64,000 bases of DNA from Neisseriaceae bacterium (lineage in GTDB: Bacteria; Pseudomonadota; Gammaproteobacteria; Burkholderiales; Chromobacteriaceae). The stretch lies in the NCBI GenBank assembly GCA_027489245.1, contig JAIYAC010000010.1, forward strand, positions 1 to 64,000, in the 5' to 3' direction. Made by a program: the position numbers and the translations under genes. The notes under the pieces were generated by a model. That model had not been told where the DNA came from. It ran no database searches and saw nothing but the letters and a program-made list of their open reading frames with translations. Below, one piece after another: positions 47,988-56,980 of this stretch. Numbering within the stretch: the stretch's first letter is position 1; each line of letters begins with the position of its first letter.

Positions 47988-49307
47988 TTATTTGGCCAGA
48001 ATGCGTACGCGCCAGGCGTCGGCACGGGCTTTCAGGTCGGCTTCGTCCAGGGTGGTGAGCTGGCGCTCGCGCAGTACCTGGCGGCCGTTTACCCATACGT
48101 GGCTAACCTGCTCGCGGCCGGCGGCGTACACAATGTGGGAGATCGGGTCGAAGCTGGGGCTGGTTTCGATCTGCGCCAGGTCCACGGCAATCAGGTCGGC
48201 CAGCTTGCCAACGGTCACGCTGCCTACCTTGTCGCCAATGTGCAGCGCGTTGGCACCTTGCTGGGTGGCCATGCGGATGGCGGTGGCGGCCGGTACGGCT
48301 ACCGGGTTCAGCGTGCCGACCTTGGCCAGCAGCGCGCCCATGCGGGTTTCGCTGAGCATGTCCAGCTTGTTGTTGGAGGCGGCGCCGTCGGTGCCGATAC
48401 CCACTGTTACGCCGGCATCCAGCAGCTTTTGTACCGGGGCAATGCCGGAGGCCAGCTTCATATTGCTGGTAGGGTTGTGGGCAATGGCCACGCCACGCTC
48501 GGCGCACAGGGCGATCTCTTCATCATTCAAGTGCACCATGTGCGCGGCGATCAGGCGCGGGCTCAGCATGCCCAGCTGGTCCAGGCGCGCTAGCGGGCGT
48601 ACGCCGTGTTCGGCCATACCGCCGTTTACCTCATCCTGGGTTTCGTGGATGTGGCAGTGGATCAGCATGTCGTGTTGCTCGGCCAGTGCCACGACTTTGC
48701 GGAAGGTATCGTCCGACACGGTATACGGTGCATGCGGGGCCAGCGTGAAGGTAATCAGCTCGTTGCCCTGGTAGTTGGCCGCATCGGCCAGGCCTTTGGC
48801 AATGTAGTCGTCCGCGTTCTGGCCGTAGGCAGTGGGGAATTCCAGAATGGAGCAGCCCACAAAGGTACGCATGCCGGCTTGCAGGCCGGCGCGCGCCATG
48901 GCGTCGTGGAAGAAGTACATGTCGTTGATGGTGGTGGTGCCGCTGCGGAACATCTCGCCCATGGCCAGCAGCGCGCCGTCGAACACGAACTGCTCGCTGA
49001 CGTGTTTGCCTTCGGCCGGCCAGATGTGGTTTTGCAGCCAGTCCATCAGCGCCTTGTCGTCGGCCATGCCGCGCAGCAGCGTCATGGCGCTGTGGCCGTG
49101 CAGGTTCACCAGGCCGGGCATCAACACATGGTTATCCAGCATCACCCGTTCGCTGGCATCGGCGGCGGCGATCTGCTCTGGCGACAGGATGGCGGCGATG
49201 CGGCCATCCTTGATAGCCACAGCGTGGTTTTCCAGCACCACACCATCTTGCTCTACCGTAATAATCCAGCGGGCACAGAGCAATTGGTCGAAGCGATTGT
49301 TTTCCAT
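47988..49307 (-). CDS. TRZ/ATZ family amidohydrolase (methylthioadenosine/SAH deaminase-like)
   Basis: 439 aa metal-dependent amidohydrolase. Metal ligands LPGLVNLHGHSAMTLLRG (HxH), HCHIHETQDEVNGG, LIAAHMVHLNDEEI and IGTDGAASNNKLDML match the MTA/SAH deaminase group. It may deaminate methylthioadenosine or S-adenosylhomocysteine. It sits next to ubiG, whose reaction makes SAH; this pairing is common in betaproteobacteria and fits SAH recycling. Start ATG 49307. Confidence 0.85.
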   Translation of the reverse strand: MENNRFDQLLCARWIITVEQDGVVLENHAVAIKDGRIAAILSPEQIAAADASERVMLDNHVLMPGLVNLHGHSAMTLLRGMADDKALMDWLQNHIWPAEGKHVSEQFVFDGALLAMGEMFRSGTTTINDMYFFHDAMARAGLQAGMRTFVGCSILEFPTAYGQNADDYIAKGLADAANYQGNELITFTLAPHAPYTVSDDTFRKVVALAEQHDMLIHCHIHETQDEVNGGMAEHGVRPLARLDQLGMLSPRLIAAHMVHLNDEEIALCAERGVAIAHNPTSNMKLASGIAPVQKLLDAGVTVGIGTDGAASNNKLDMLSETRMGALLAKVGTLNPVAVPAATAIRMATQQGANALHIGDKVGSVTVGKLADLIAVDLAQIETSPSFDPISHIVYAAGREQVSHVWVNGRQVLRERQLTTLDEADLKARADAWRVRILAK

Positions 49308-49361
49308 GTGATATCTGCCTTTTATAAAGTTAGCCAAGGATTGTAGGCGGGCTGTTCGGCA

Positions 49362-49390
49362 TTCGGCAACCGGCCATCCCTGTGTATACT
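49362..49390 (+). promoter_or_regulatory. Candidate sigma-70 promoter upstream of the PAS-GGDEF-EAL gene
   Basis: TTCGGC and TATACT are 17 bases apart. The -10 is embedded in an imperfect palindrome TGTATACTATGCATACA (49381-49397). It lies about 100 bp before the start. Confidence 0.45.
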
Positions 49391-49487
49391 ATGCATACAG
49401 CGTCTTTGCACACCACGGCAAGGGCGCTTATTCTGTGCAAATAACTGATAAAACCAGCGGCAAAGCGCCCTGAGGGTAAACGACTCC

Positions 49488-52304
49488 ATGAACCAGAAGC
49501 CAGACAACTTCGATAGCTACCTTATCGGTTCTCGTTTGTCTTTGCGGCAAGTTTTCCTGATGGCGCTTGTATTGGGTTTGCTGATTCCGGCGGTCATCAT
49601 TACCGTGCTCAGCTACAACCTGCAGCGCGAGCGCATGGAAAACCAGCTGGCAGTGGACCAGAAGCGCCTGCTGGACATCGTGGCGCTGGGCATGCAGGAG
49701 CCGCTGTGGAACCTGAGCAGACAAGCTGGCGCACCATTGGTTTCCTCGGTAATGGACGACACCCGCGTGATTTCCATCCGCGTCTCCGACACCCAGTCCA
49801 ACACAGTCTTCCTGTCTACCCTGCGCAGCGAGCGCCGCATTGGCAGCGTCGCGTTTGTGCAGAAAGACGTGGTGTACCGCGGCGAGGCCATCGGCCAGGT
49901 CAGCATAGAGTTTGACACCGAACACCTGGCGATCGACCAGCGTAACCAGCTGAAAAATCTGTTGATGATCGTAGTCGCGCAGCTGCTGCTGTCCGTGCTG
50001 CTGATCATGACCATTCTGCATTCGCGCTTTCTGCGCCCCATCCGCCAGCTGTCCGAACAGGCCACACAGTTGGCCGCACTCAAGCTGGATGAGCCGTTTC
50101 ACTGGGGCCGCCAGGATGAAATCGGTACCGTGGGCAAGCACCTGGAATGGATGCGTGCCGAGCTCAAACGCCTGATCGACGAGCTCAAGTCCAAAACCCT
50201 GGCGCTGGAAGCCGACATCGAACGCCGCCGTGAGGTAGAAGACGCGCTGCGCCGCTCGGAAAACAAATACCGCGAGCTGTTCTGGTCCAACCTGGACGGC
50301 ATCGTCATCAGCTCACTGGAAGGCCAGATCATCGACGCCAACCCGGCCTTCCTCAGCCTGCTGGGCTACAGCCTGGATCAGCTGAAGCTGCAAAACTTCT
50401 GGGGCCTGCTAGACCGCGAAAGCGAGCCGCAAGAGCGCTACAACCTGGATCACAAGGTGATGCGTTTCGGCTTCTGCGACGAATTTGAAGTGCAGTACAT
50501 CAACCGCGTCGGCAACCCGATCCCGGTCAGCGTCAAGACCGTGGCCATGCGCGACGCCGCCGGCCGCATCACCGCCGTGTGGCGCATGGTGCGCGACATC
50601 TCCGAACGCCGCGCCGCCGAAGAGCGCATGCAGCTGGCCGCCAAGGTGTTCGAGAACACCGCCGAAGGCATCATGATTACCGACGCCGACGTGCTGATCC
50701 GCTCGGTCAACCGTGCCTTTACCGAAATTACCGGCTTTACCCAGGACGAAGTGCTGGGCCAGCGCCCCACCGTGCTGACCTCCGGCCGCCACAGCAGCGA
50801 GTTCTACGAAGCCATGTGGAAAGAGCTGCGCGAAGAGGGCTTCTGGCAGGGCGAGGTATGGAACCGCCGCAAAAATGGCGAGGTGTACCCGGAATGGCTG
50901 GCCATCAACGTGGTGAAAAGCCCGACCGGCGAAGTGACGCACTACGTGGCCATTTTCAGCGACCAGTCCGAGCGCAAGGCCGCCGACGAGCGCATCCAGT
51001 TCCTGGCCCACTTCGACGTACTGACCGGCCTGCCCAACCGTGGCCACCTGCAAGACCGTGCGCTGCTGGCCATCCAGAACGCGGTACGCGACAACGGCAA
51101 GCTGGCCATCCTGCTGCTGGACCTGGACCGCTTCAAAACCGTTAACGAATCGCTGGGGCACGCTGCCGGCGACATCCTGCTCAAGATGGCATCCGAGCGC
51201 ATTCGCAAGGTGCTGGGCACCGGCGAGGTGGTGGCGCGCCAAGGCGGCGACGAATTCATCGTGCTGCTGCCGCTGATCAGCGATGCCGCGGTGGCGGCCC
51301 ACGTGGCCGAGCGCATCCTCACCGAGTTCGGCATCCCGCTGGAGGTGTACAACCACACCCTGTCCATTAGCGGCAGTATCGGCATCAGCATCTTCCCCGA
51401 AGACGGCCGCGACTTCGATACCCTGGTACGCAACGCCGACGCGGCCATGTACCACGCCAAGTCCAGCGGGCGTAACAACTACAAGTTCTATACCGCCGAC
51501 CTGAACGCCCGCGCGCGTGAAATCCTGGCCATCGAAAGCCAGCTGCGCTACGCGGTAGAGCACAACGAATTCATTCTGCACTACCAGCCACAGGTAGACA
51601 TCGCCAGCGGCAAGATCATTGGTGCCGAGGCGCTGATCCGCTGGAACCACCCGTCGCTGGGCCTGCTGGGGCCGATGCACTTCATCGACGTAGCCGAAGA
51701 GCGCGGTTTTATCGTACAGATCGGCAACTGGGTGATTCGCGAAGCCTGCCGCCAGATTGCCGCGTGGCACGCTGCCGGCCTGCCGCTGGTGACCGTGGGC
51801 GTGAACCTGTCGGCGCTGCAGTTCCGCCACCAGGACCTGGTGCAGGTGCTCAGCAACGCGCTGGCCGCCTACCAGCTGCCGGGTAGCTGCCTGGACGTGG
51901 AGGTAACCGAAAGCGTGATCATGGACGATATGGATGCCACCATCCAGACCATCCGCGCCATCCAGTCCATGGGCATCCGCATGTCCATTGACGACTTCGG
52001 TACCGGCTACTCCAGCCTGTCGTACCTGAAGCGCTTCAAGGCCGACAAGCTCAAGATCGACCGCTCTTTCGTGCGCGACATTCCGGACGACCAGGACGAT
52101 ACCGCCATTACCCGTGCCATCATCAACATGGCCAAGAACCTGAACATGCAAGTGGTGGCAGAAGGCGTGGAAACCATCGAGCAATGGTCGTTCCTGGAAG
52201 AACACGGCTGCGACCAGGTGCAAGGCTACTTGCTGGCCAAGCCAATGGCCGCCGAGCTGGTAGAGCCGCTGCTGCGGCAAGAAACCCTGCGCCCGCCGGC
52301 ATAG
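49488..52304 (+). CDS. Membrane sensor with HAMP, two PAS, GGDEF and EAL domains
   Basis: 938 aa regulator of cyclic di-GMP. Transmembrane helix 1 is at about 22-42, a periplasmic sensor of about 120 residues follows, helix 2 is at about 164-184, then HAMP. Two PAS domains occupy about 265-385 and 390-500 (SENKYRELFWSNLDGIVIS; FENTAEGIMITDADVLIRSVN). GGDEF residues 586-590 are intact (RQGGDEFIVLL), without the RxxD inhibitory site in the usual place. EAL residues 714-716 (IGAEALIRWNHP) and DDFGTGYSSLSYLKRF are intact. Both domains could be active; net activity cannot be told. The stimulus is unknown. Confidence 0.93.
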   Translation: MNQKPDNFDSYLIGSRLSLRQVFLMALVLGLLIPAVIITVLSYNLQRERMENQLAVDQKRLLDIVALGMQEPLWNLSRQAGAPLVSSVMDDTRVISIRVSDTQSNTVFLSTLRSERRIGSVAFVQKDVVYRGEAIGQVSIEFDTEHLAIDQRNQLKNLLMIVVAQLLLSVLLIMTILHSRFLRPIRQLSEQATQLAALKLDEPFHWGRQDEIGTVGKHLEWMRAELKRLIDELKSKTLALEADIERRREVEDALRRSENKYRELFWSNLDGIVISSLEGQIIDANPAFLSLLGYSLDQLKLQNFWGLLDRESEPQERYNLDHKVMRFGFCDEFEVQYINRVGNPIPVSVKTVAMRDAAGRITAVWRMVRDISERRAAEERMQLAAKVFENTAEGIMITDADVLIRSVNRAFTEITGFTQDEVLGQRPTVLTSGRHSSEFYEAMWKELREEGFWQGEVWNRRKNGEVYPEWLAINVVKSPTGEVTHYVAIFSDQSERKAADERIQFLAHFDVLTGLPNRGHLQDRALLAIQNAVRDNGKLAILLLDLDRFKTVNESLGHAAGDILLKMASERIRKVLGTGEVVARQGGDEFIVLLPLISDAAVAAHVAERILTEFGIPLEVYNHTLSISGSIGISIFPEDGRDFDTLVRNADAAMYHAKSSGRNNYKFYTADLNARAREILAIESQLRYAVEHNEFILHYQPQVDIASGKIIGAEALIRWNHPSLGLLGPMHFIDVAEERGFIVQIGNWVIREACRQIAAWHAAGLPLVTVGVNLSALQFRHQDLVQVLSNALAAYQLPGSCLDVEVTESVIMDDMDATIQTIRAIQSMGIRMSIDDFGTGYSSLSYLKRFKADKLKIDRSFVRDIPDDQDDTAITRAIINMAKNLNMQVVAEGVETIEQWSFLEEHGCDQVQGYLLAKPMAAELVEPLLRQETLRPPA

Positions 52305-52322
52305 TGTGCCGTGCGGCCAACT

Positions 52323-52345
52323 ACCCGGCTGCGGCCGGGTTTTTT
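52323..52345 (+). terminator. Terminator after the PAS-GGDEF-EAL gene
   Basis: ACCCGGC and GCCGGGT form a 7-bp stem with loop TGCG, followed by T5. One copy of the abundant 10-mer (about 52312) abuts it upstream. Confidence 0.9.
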
Positions 52346-52462
52346 CATGCCTGGCATGCGCGGGCTGGCCGCATGGTTACACAAACTAAACAGTGGCAGA
52401 TTTGATAGCTTGCCCTGTTCAAATTAGAATTCGAGCCATTAACCTAATTCGAGACCTGTTCA

Positions 52463-53779
52463 GTGAACGCACCGACCTCTCTTCGCGACCTCCCGCAAGG
52501 CAAACTTTTCCGCCAGGGCGACGTATTCGTGCTGTTTGGCGAGCTGTTCGGCCGTGGCTACGCCAACGGCCTGATCAATGAAGCCCGCGCCGCCGGCATG
52601 ACCATCATCGGCCTGACCGTGGGCCGACGCGAAGCCGATAACAGCCTGCGCCCGCTGAATGCCGAAGAGCTGGCCGAAGCCGAAGCCCGCATCGGTGGCA
52701 AGGTGATCAACGTGCCGCTGATGGCTGGTTTCGACCTGGACGCCCCAGCCGGCGAGCCCACCCCCACCGAGCTGCTGTCGGTACTGACCCTGAAAAACTG
52801 GCAGGACGAAAAGCTGGACTGGACGCAGATCGAACGCTGCCGCGAAGCCGGCGTGGCCCGCTTCAAAAACAGCGTAGCCGAAGTGATGGCTCAGCTGGAG
52901 CCGCTGGTAGCCGACGGCAGCAATGTCTTCTTTGCCCACACCATGGCCGGCGGCATCCCCAAGGTGAAAGTCTTCCTGGCCATTGCCAACCGCATCTACA
53001 AAGGCCGTGGCGACCGCTTCATGTCCTCGCGCGCGCTGCTGGATAGCGACCTGGGCAAGCTGATCCTGATGAACTTCGACGAAGTCACCGCCAACACCTT
53101 CCAGTACCTGATCGACGGTAGCGCCGCGCTGCGCCAGCGCCTGGAAGCCACCGGTGGCCAGGTACGCTACACCGCCTACGGCTACCACGGCACCGAGATC
53201 CTGATCGACGGCCAGTACCAGTGGCAGACCTACACCAACTACACCCAGGGCGGCGCCAAAAAACGCCTGGAAGACCACGCCCGCACCGCGTGGGAGCAGG
53301 GTGTCAAAGCCACCGTGTTCAACTGCCCGGAAATCCGCACCAACTCGTCCGACATCTTTGTTGGCGTGGAGCTGTCGCTGTTCCCGCTACTGAAAGCCCT
53401 GCGCCAGGAAGCCCCGGGCGCATGGACCGAAGCACAATGGGCCGCCTGCCACGCGCTGCTGCAAGACGGTTACAGCATTGAAGACCTGCTGGCGCAGATC
53501 GAAGCCTACAACACCGACGCCACCATGCTGGCCTTCCGCGACTTTGCCGCCTGGCCGATGGACAACTCCCCGGCGCTGGCTGACGTGATGATCGGCACCT
53601 CCGACGACATCACCAGCAAGCACAAAGAGCGCAGCGCACTGGTTACCGACCACCTCAGCGCCCTGGTGCTGGAAGGTACCGGCCCGCTGATGTTCGGCGA
53701 AGCGGCCAACCCTGCCGGCCCGGTGCTGTGGTTGAACCACGACATCATCGCCAAACAGCTGGCCAAGCTGCACGGCTAA
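52463..53779 (+). CDS. FabMG-like putative enoyl-ACP reductase family protein
   Basis: 438 aa, GTG start. The sequence opens with FRQGDVFVLFGELFGRGYANGLINEARAAGMTIIGLTVGRREADN, a Rossmann-like segment. It continues with VFFAHTMAGGIPKVKVFLAIANRIYKGRGDRFMSSRALLDSDLGKLILMNFDEVTANTFQYLI and RYTAYGYHGTEILIDGQYQWQTYTNYTQGGAKKRLED. I recognise this as the family named after the metagenomic enoyl-ACP reductase FabMG. The name rests on recall, so I give it as probable. No other fatty-acid genes adjoin. Ended by a clear terminator. Alternative: an unassigned NAD(P)-dependent reductase. Confidence 0.6.
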   Translation: MNAPTSLRDLPQGKLFRQGDVFVLFGELFGRGYANGLINEARAAGMTIIGLTVGRREADNSLRPLNAEELAEAEARIGGKVINVPLMAGFDLDAPAGEPTPTELLSVLTLKNWQDEKLDWTQIERCREAGVARFKNSVAEVMAQLEPLVADGSNVFFAHTMAGGIPKVKVFLAIANRIYKGRGDRFMSSRALLDSDLGKLILMNFDEVTANTFQYLIDGSAALRQRLEATGGQVRYTAYGYHGTEILIDGQYQWQTYTNYTQGGAKKRLEDHARTAWEQGVKATVFNCPEIRTNSSDIFVGVELSLFPLLKALRQEAPGAWTEAQWAACHALLQDGYSIEDLLAQIEAYNTDATMLAFRDFAAWPMDNSPALADVMIGTSDDITSKHKERSALVTDHLSALVLEGTGPLMFGEAANPAGPVLWLNHDIIAKQLAKLHG

Positions 53780-53810
53780 GCTTTTTGCTGCGATACACAG
53801 CAAAGCAAAA

Positions 53811-53836
53811 CCCCGGTCTTGTGACCGGGGTTTTTT
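53811..53836 (+). terminator. Terminator after the FabMG-like gene
   Basis: CCCCGGTC and GACCGGGG form an 8-bp stem with a 4-base loop, then T6. Confidence 0.93.
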
Positions 53837-54058
53837 CATGCGCCGCCGCCGCGTGGGGATGGCCACCTGTGATGCGCGGTGATACTTGCCGCAAGGCGCC
53901 TGGCTAGCGTTAACTTGTAACTAATAATGCTATTTGTGCTGATGTATTTAATGAATATGCATGAAATTACCAGCCATTGATTTGGCTACTCGCCAAAAGA
54001 CGAAGCACATGGTGAGATGGCGGCGGGGTCATCAACCAAAGTAATGAAGGGGGGCTGG

Positions 54059-55246
54059 ATGTTCAGCAACGAGCAGATGCTGCTGCTGGTGTTATTCGGG
54101 GCGCTGCTGCATAGCTGGCTGGGCGGTATGCTGCGCTACGTCTGGCGCCATCGCCAGACGGCACCGGGTTTTCAGTTCTGGGCCTGGAGCGAAGGCTTGC
54201 TCGGTATGGCCTATCTGGTGATGCTGGTGTTTTTCCTGTTGCCCTATCATGCCATCCTGCTGGCCAGCACGCTGTTGCTCACGCTCAGCCCGCTGGCGTA
54301 CGAGCACGGCTTGCGCCGCTTTTTTGACGATGCCCGCCTGCTACCGGCCTGGGGCGGTTACGCCATTGCCGCTGTCGGCTTTCTGCTGCAGGCCGCCGCC
54401 ATGGCATGGGTGGATGACGTAGCTTTGCGCCGCGCCACCGTCAACGGTAGCTCGCTGCTGCAACTGCTGTGGTTATGGCCGCAAGTGTGGCTGGCCAGAC
54501 GGTCGCGGCCCTATGCCCATCCGCTGCGGGCCTTGCTGTGGGGCTTGGCGCTGTTGGCCGCACTGCAAGGCTGGCGGGTGTACGACGACATCCGGCAATC
54601 ACTTTCCGGGCAGGTGGAAGCGCACGACACGCTGGTGGGGCTGGTGGTACTGCTGTCGTTGATGGTATCCATCATGCGCAGCCTGACCGATCTGGTGCTG
54701 GTGCACGCCTGCCTGGAAGCGGCGCTGCTGGCCACGCAGGCGACACTGGCGCAACGTGCCAATACCGACAGCCTGTCCGGCCTGGCCAGCCGCCACGCCT
54801 TCGAGCACGCGCTGCAGCAACTGCCCGAAAGCCAGCCGCCACAGCATGTTTTGCTGTTGATCGATATCGACCACTTCAAACACATCAACGATAGCCTGGG
54901 TCATCACGCCGGCGACCGCACCCTGGCCTTGCTGGGTAGCCTGCTGCAGGCACAGTTGGCCGCAGGCGAGCTGGCCGGCCGCCTGGGCGGCGACGAACTG
55001 GCCGTGCTATTGCATGGCAACCCGCAGCGTGCGGCCAACTTCGTCCGCCAACTGCAGCACGCTATTGCAGGGCAGGGCGGCGGCTTTACCCTCAGTATCG
55101 GCATCAGCCCCTTGCTGGGGGGCAGCGACTACCTGCGCGCCTACCAGCACGCCGACCAGGCGCTGTACGCCGCCAAACACGCCGGCCGCAACCGTGCGTA
55201 CCAGCACGATGGCCAGCTGATGCTGCCGGTGCTGCAGCCAGCGTAG
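54059..55246 (+). CDS. Membrane diguanylate cyclase (GGDEF family, GGDEL variant)
   Basis: 395 aa from ATG 54059, which has a purine-rich AAGGGGGG ribosome-binding site. Six or more membrane segments fill the first ~215 residues. A GGDEF domain follows: ANTDSLSGLASRHAFEHAL, LLLIDIDHFKHINDSLGHHAGDRTL, then GRLGGDELAVLL at residues 308-319. The signature reads GGDEL, so the last residue is Leu instead of Phe. No RxxD site stands five residues upstream. It may make cyclic di-GMP. Three copies of the abundant 10-mer lie within the gene. Single gene. Confidence 0.88.
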   Translation: MFSNEQMLLLVLFGALLHSWLGGMLRYVWRHRQTAPGFQFWAWSEGLLGMAYLVMLVFFLLPYHAILLASTLLLTLSPLAYEHGLRRFFDDARLLPAWGGYAIAAVGFLLQAAAMAWVDDVALRRATVNGSSLLQLLWLWPQVWLARRSRPYAHPLRALLWGLALLAALQGWRVYDDIRQSLSGQVEAHDTLVGLVVLLSLMVSIMRSLTDLVLVHACLEAALLATQATLAQRANTDSLSGLASRHAFEHALQQLPESQPPQHVLLLIDIDHFKHINDSLGHHAGDRTLALLGSLLQAQLAAGELAGRLGGDELAVLLHGNPQRAANFVRQLQHAIAGQGGGFTLSIGISPLLGGSDYLRAYQHADQALYAAKHAGRNRAYQHDGQLMLPVLQPA

Positions 55247-55412
55247 TGCTGCGACATCGCCAGGCACGGGCTGCTTACAAAATCAGGGTTGTCCCGACCT
55301 GGGGGTGCCAGTTAGTCGCCGGCTGGACAACGCGCCTGATCGGCAGCGGATCGCCGCCGCGCCGACAGGGTGCCGTGGTGCTAACGTGGCCGCGCGCTGC
55401 GGCCAACTTTTG

Positions 55413-55919
55413 TCAATGCCATAGCACGATAGCCACCACGCCAGCTACGCCCGTCAGCAGCGCAATCGCCAGCAACAGCAGGCTGCGCAGTAACACGCCA
55501 CGCGCCAGCGCCGGGTGTTCGCTTACTGCCGCCAACGCCAGCAACACAAAGCCTGCCGCCCACAGGTAATACGCCCCATGCAGCCGCAGGCTGGGTAGCA
55601 GCCCCACCAGCGGCCGTATCAACATCACGTTATGCACCGCCGCCGCCAGCAACAGCAGCAGCGTGCCCAAGCCGGTAGTTGGCCGCAGTGGCTGCCGTTG
55701 GCGGCGCAGCTCGGCCAGCATCAGACCGTTACTGAGCACCCCCAGCCACAGCCAAGGCGAAGCCAGCAAGGTGACCGGCAGCCACGCCGCCAGCAGCAGC
55801 GTGCCGCCCAGCAGCAGCTGGATACCCAGCAGCGTATCGCCATGCGGTGAGGTAGCCGCCGGCCACAGCAGGCTGGCCAGCCACAAAGCCAGCGCGGCCA
55901 GGCGAAGCGCTTGCGTCAT
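55413..55919 (-). CDS. Small multi-pass membrane protein, function unknown
   Basis: 168 aa, mostly Leu/Ala, with five or six membrane segments and few charged loops (ELRRQRQPLRPTTGLG, SLRLHGAYY). I do not recognise a family. Codon usage and third-position GC match the neighbours, which supports a real gene. It stands alone, on the edge of the cassette array. Confidence 0.55.
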   Translation of the reverse strand: MTQALRLAALALWLASLLWPAATSPHGDTLLGIQLLLGGTLLLAAWLPVTLLASPWLWLGVLSNGLMLAELRRQRQPLRPTTGLGTLLLLLAAAVHNVMLIRPLVGLLPSLRLHGAYYLWAAGFVLLALAAVSEHPALARGVLLRSLLLLAIALLTGVAGVVAIVLWH

Positions 55920-56175
55920 CGGTGTGCACCGTCAAAGGAATACCACAGCATACGCGATGGCGCTGCGGTTGGCAGGTGGTGGGAAAGGCGGGGAGAAGTG
56001 CTAGGTTGGCCGCATGGAGTGGCAAAGAGATGCTACCGCAGACAGCTTCCGTACGTTGGCGTGCTACCACGCTGGATGAGGCAGGCTGGGACCCACGTGT
56101 GAACGAAAAGCAGCTGGCGCACTACCCACCCAGGATGCCTACAAGCCAAGTGGACATTGACGCTTGAGCAAAATG
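55920..56175. other. Chromosome-array junction region
   Basis: 256 bp. The left part carries the last dense copy of the abundant 10-mer (56003-56012). The right part (56090-56175) has, on the minus strand, TTTTGCTCAAGCGTC just after the stop of the last cassette gene. This resembles the L'' arm of an attC site, but no full site can be traced. The array may have been cut here. Confidence 0.35.
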
Positions 56176-56481
56176 TCAGCTTGCATCTTCGGGCTCCCAC
56201 CGCTGGTAGGCAAGCAGGGCCAACGGTGCGATTGGCTGTGTCCGGGGCCGGATCACGTGTTGCTCGTCAAGGCCCCACGGCGTCACAAAATCTGCAATGA
56301 CTTCTGTTGCTGCGCACGAGCAGCTTTCCCGAGCGGCAAGCGACGGCTCTCCGTCGTACTCGAAGCGGATGCGAACCACATGGTTAGCTGCATCCAGCTC
56401 AGCAGATGCCGCACGAAGCACCGGATGGACTTCGCCAAGAAGCCCACGGGCTAGGGAGAGGGGCAGCGTGTGACGTTCCAT
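56176..56481 (-). CDS. Cassette-borne hypothetical protein (101 aa)
   Basis: 101-aa protein of unknown function: RIRFEYDGEPSLAARESCSCAATEVIADFVTPW and a C-terminal LLAYQRWEPEDAS. No signal peptide or membrane segment. It has the size and isolation of an integron-cassette gene, and a degenerate attC lies just upstream (56485-56547), belonging to the next cassette. I do not recognise a family; the two-strand shape suggests a small alpha/beta domain, similar in size to immunity-type proteins, which is only a guess. Confidence 0.6.
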   Translation of the reverse strand: MERHTLPLSLARGLLGEVHPVLRAASAELDAANHVVRIRFEYDGEPSLAARESCSCAATEVIADFVTPWGLDEQHVIRPRTQPIAPLALLAYQRWEPEDAS

Positions 56482-56484
56482 GTG

Positions 56485-56547
56485 GTCTAAGACCAGACGT
56501 AAGGAGAGGCGCGCGTGCGGGAAGACTCTTTGACGGGCATGTTCGGT
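56485..56547 (-). other. Degenerate integron attC site
   Basis: 63 bp between GTCTAAG (56485-56491) and GTTCGGT (56541-56547). On the minus strand the order is ACCGAAC, CCCGTCAAAGAG, a GC-rich centre, CCTTACGTCTGG, CTTAGAC. This follows the R''-L''-L'-R' order, but both outer boxes deviate from RYYYAAC/GTTRRRY. It starts a few bases after the stop of the secreted-protein gene, as attC sites do. Confidence 0.5.
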
Positions 56548-56550
56548 GCC

Positions 56551-56916
56551 TCAATCACGCACCGGCACCTGAACTGTTTCTCCATTGTGTTCGTACTCCA
56601 GCACACTGCCTTTTGGCGCGCCCAGTTCAGTGAGTTTCTTGCGAAGGAACGGGATGCCCGTTGTGAGATCGGTCAACTCTACATCAACGCCGACCCACTC
56701 AATGGTCTTCTCTTCCGACAGCATGCTCCCTCCTCCCGTTACCTCGCCGAGACCGGCCTTTTTCAGGGCTTCGTCCAGCGGATCCTCGTACTTCTCGCCG
56801 CGCTGAAGGGGCATTATTGACTCTGTGATCTTCACGAATACGAATGTTGTTGCATGCTGCGCCCATACGCTGGAAGCGATGGCTATGGCAACGATAAAGG
56901 TGAGAGTGCGTTTCAT
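56551..56916 (-). CDS. Cassette-borne secreted protein (121 aa), function unknown
   Basis: From ATG 56916, 121 aa with a signal peptide (MKRTLTFIVAIAIASSVWAQ). The mature part begins with HATTFVFVKITESIMPLQRGEKYEDPLDEALKKAGLGEVTGGGSML. It continues EKTIEWVGVDVELTDLTTGIPFLRKKLTELGAPKGSVLEYEHNGE. Integron cassettes often carry exported proteins of this size. No family recognised. The upstream in-frame extension to 57033 runs through the attC site and was not used. attC sites lie on both sides. Confidence 0.68.
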   Translation of the reverse strand: MKRTLTFIVAIAIASSVWAQHATTFVFVKITESIMPLQRGEKYEDPLDEALKKAGLGEVTGGGSMLSEEKTIEWVGVDVELTDLTTGIPFLRKKLTELGAPKGSVLEYEHNGETVQVPVRD

Positions 56917-56925
56917 CAATGAGGT

Positions 56926-56980
56926 GCCTAATGGTCGAGCTAAGCTGCCGTAGCGGGTCAGCTTGAGCGAGGGTTTAGAC
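56926..56980 (-). other. Integron attC site
   Basis: 55 bp from GCCTAAT (56926-56932) to GTTTAGAC (56973-56980). On the minus strand the arms CGCTCAAGCTG and CAGCTTAGCTCG pair with an unpaired extra base, the extrahelical base typical of attC. The loop is short (about 8 bases). Outer boxes are slightly off consensus. The stop codon of the upstream cassette gene (56975-56977) lies inside the site, a normal arrangement. Confidence 0.72.

Noticed and set aside
50409..52280. 623-codon minus-strand frame opposite the PAS-GGDEF-EAL gene
   Set aside because: Shadow of a certain gene.
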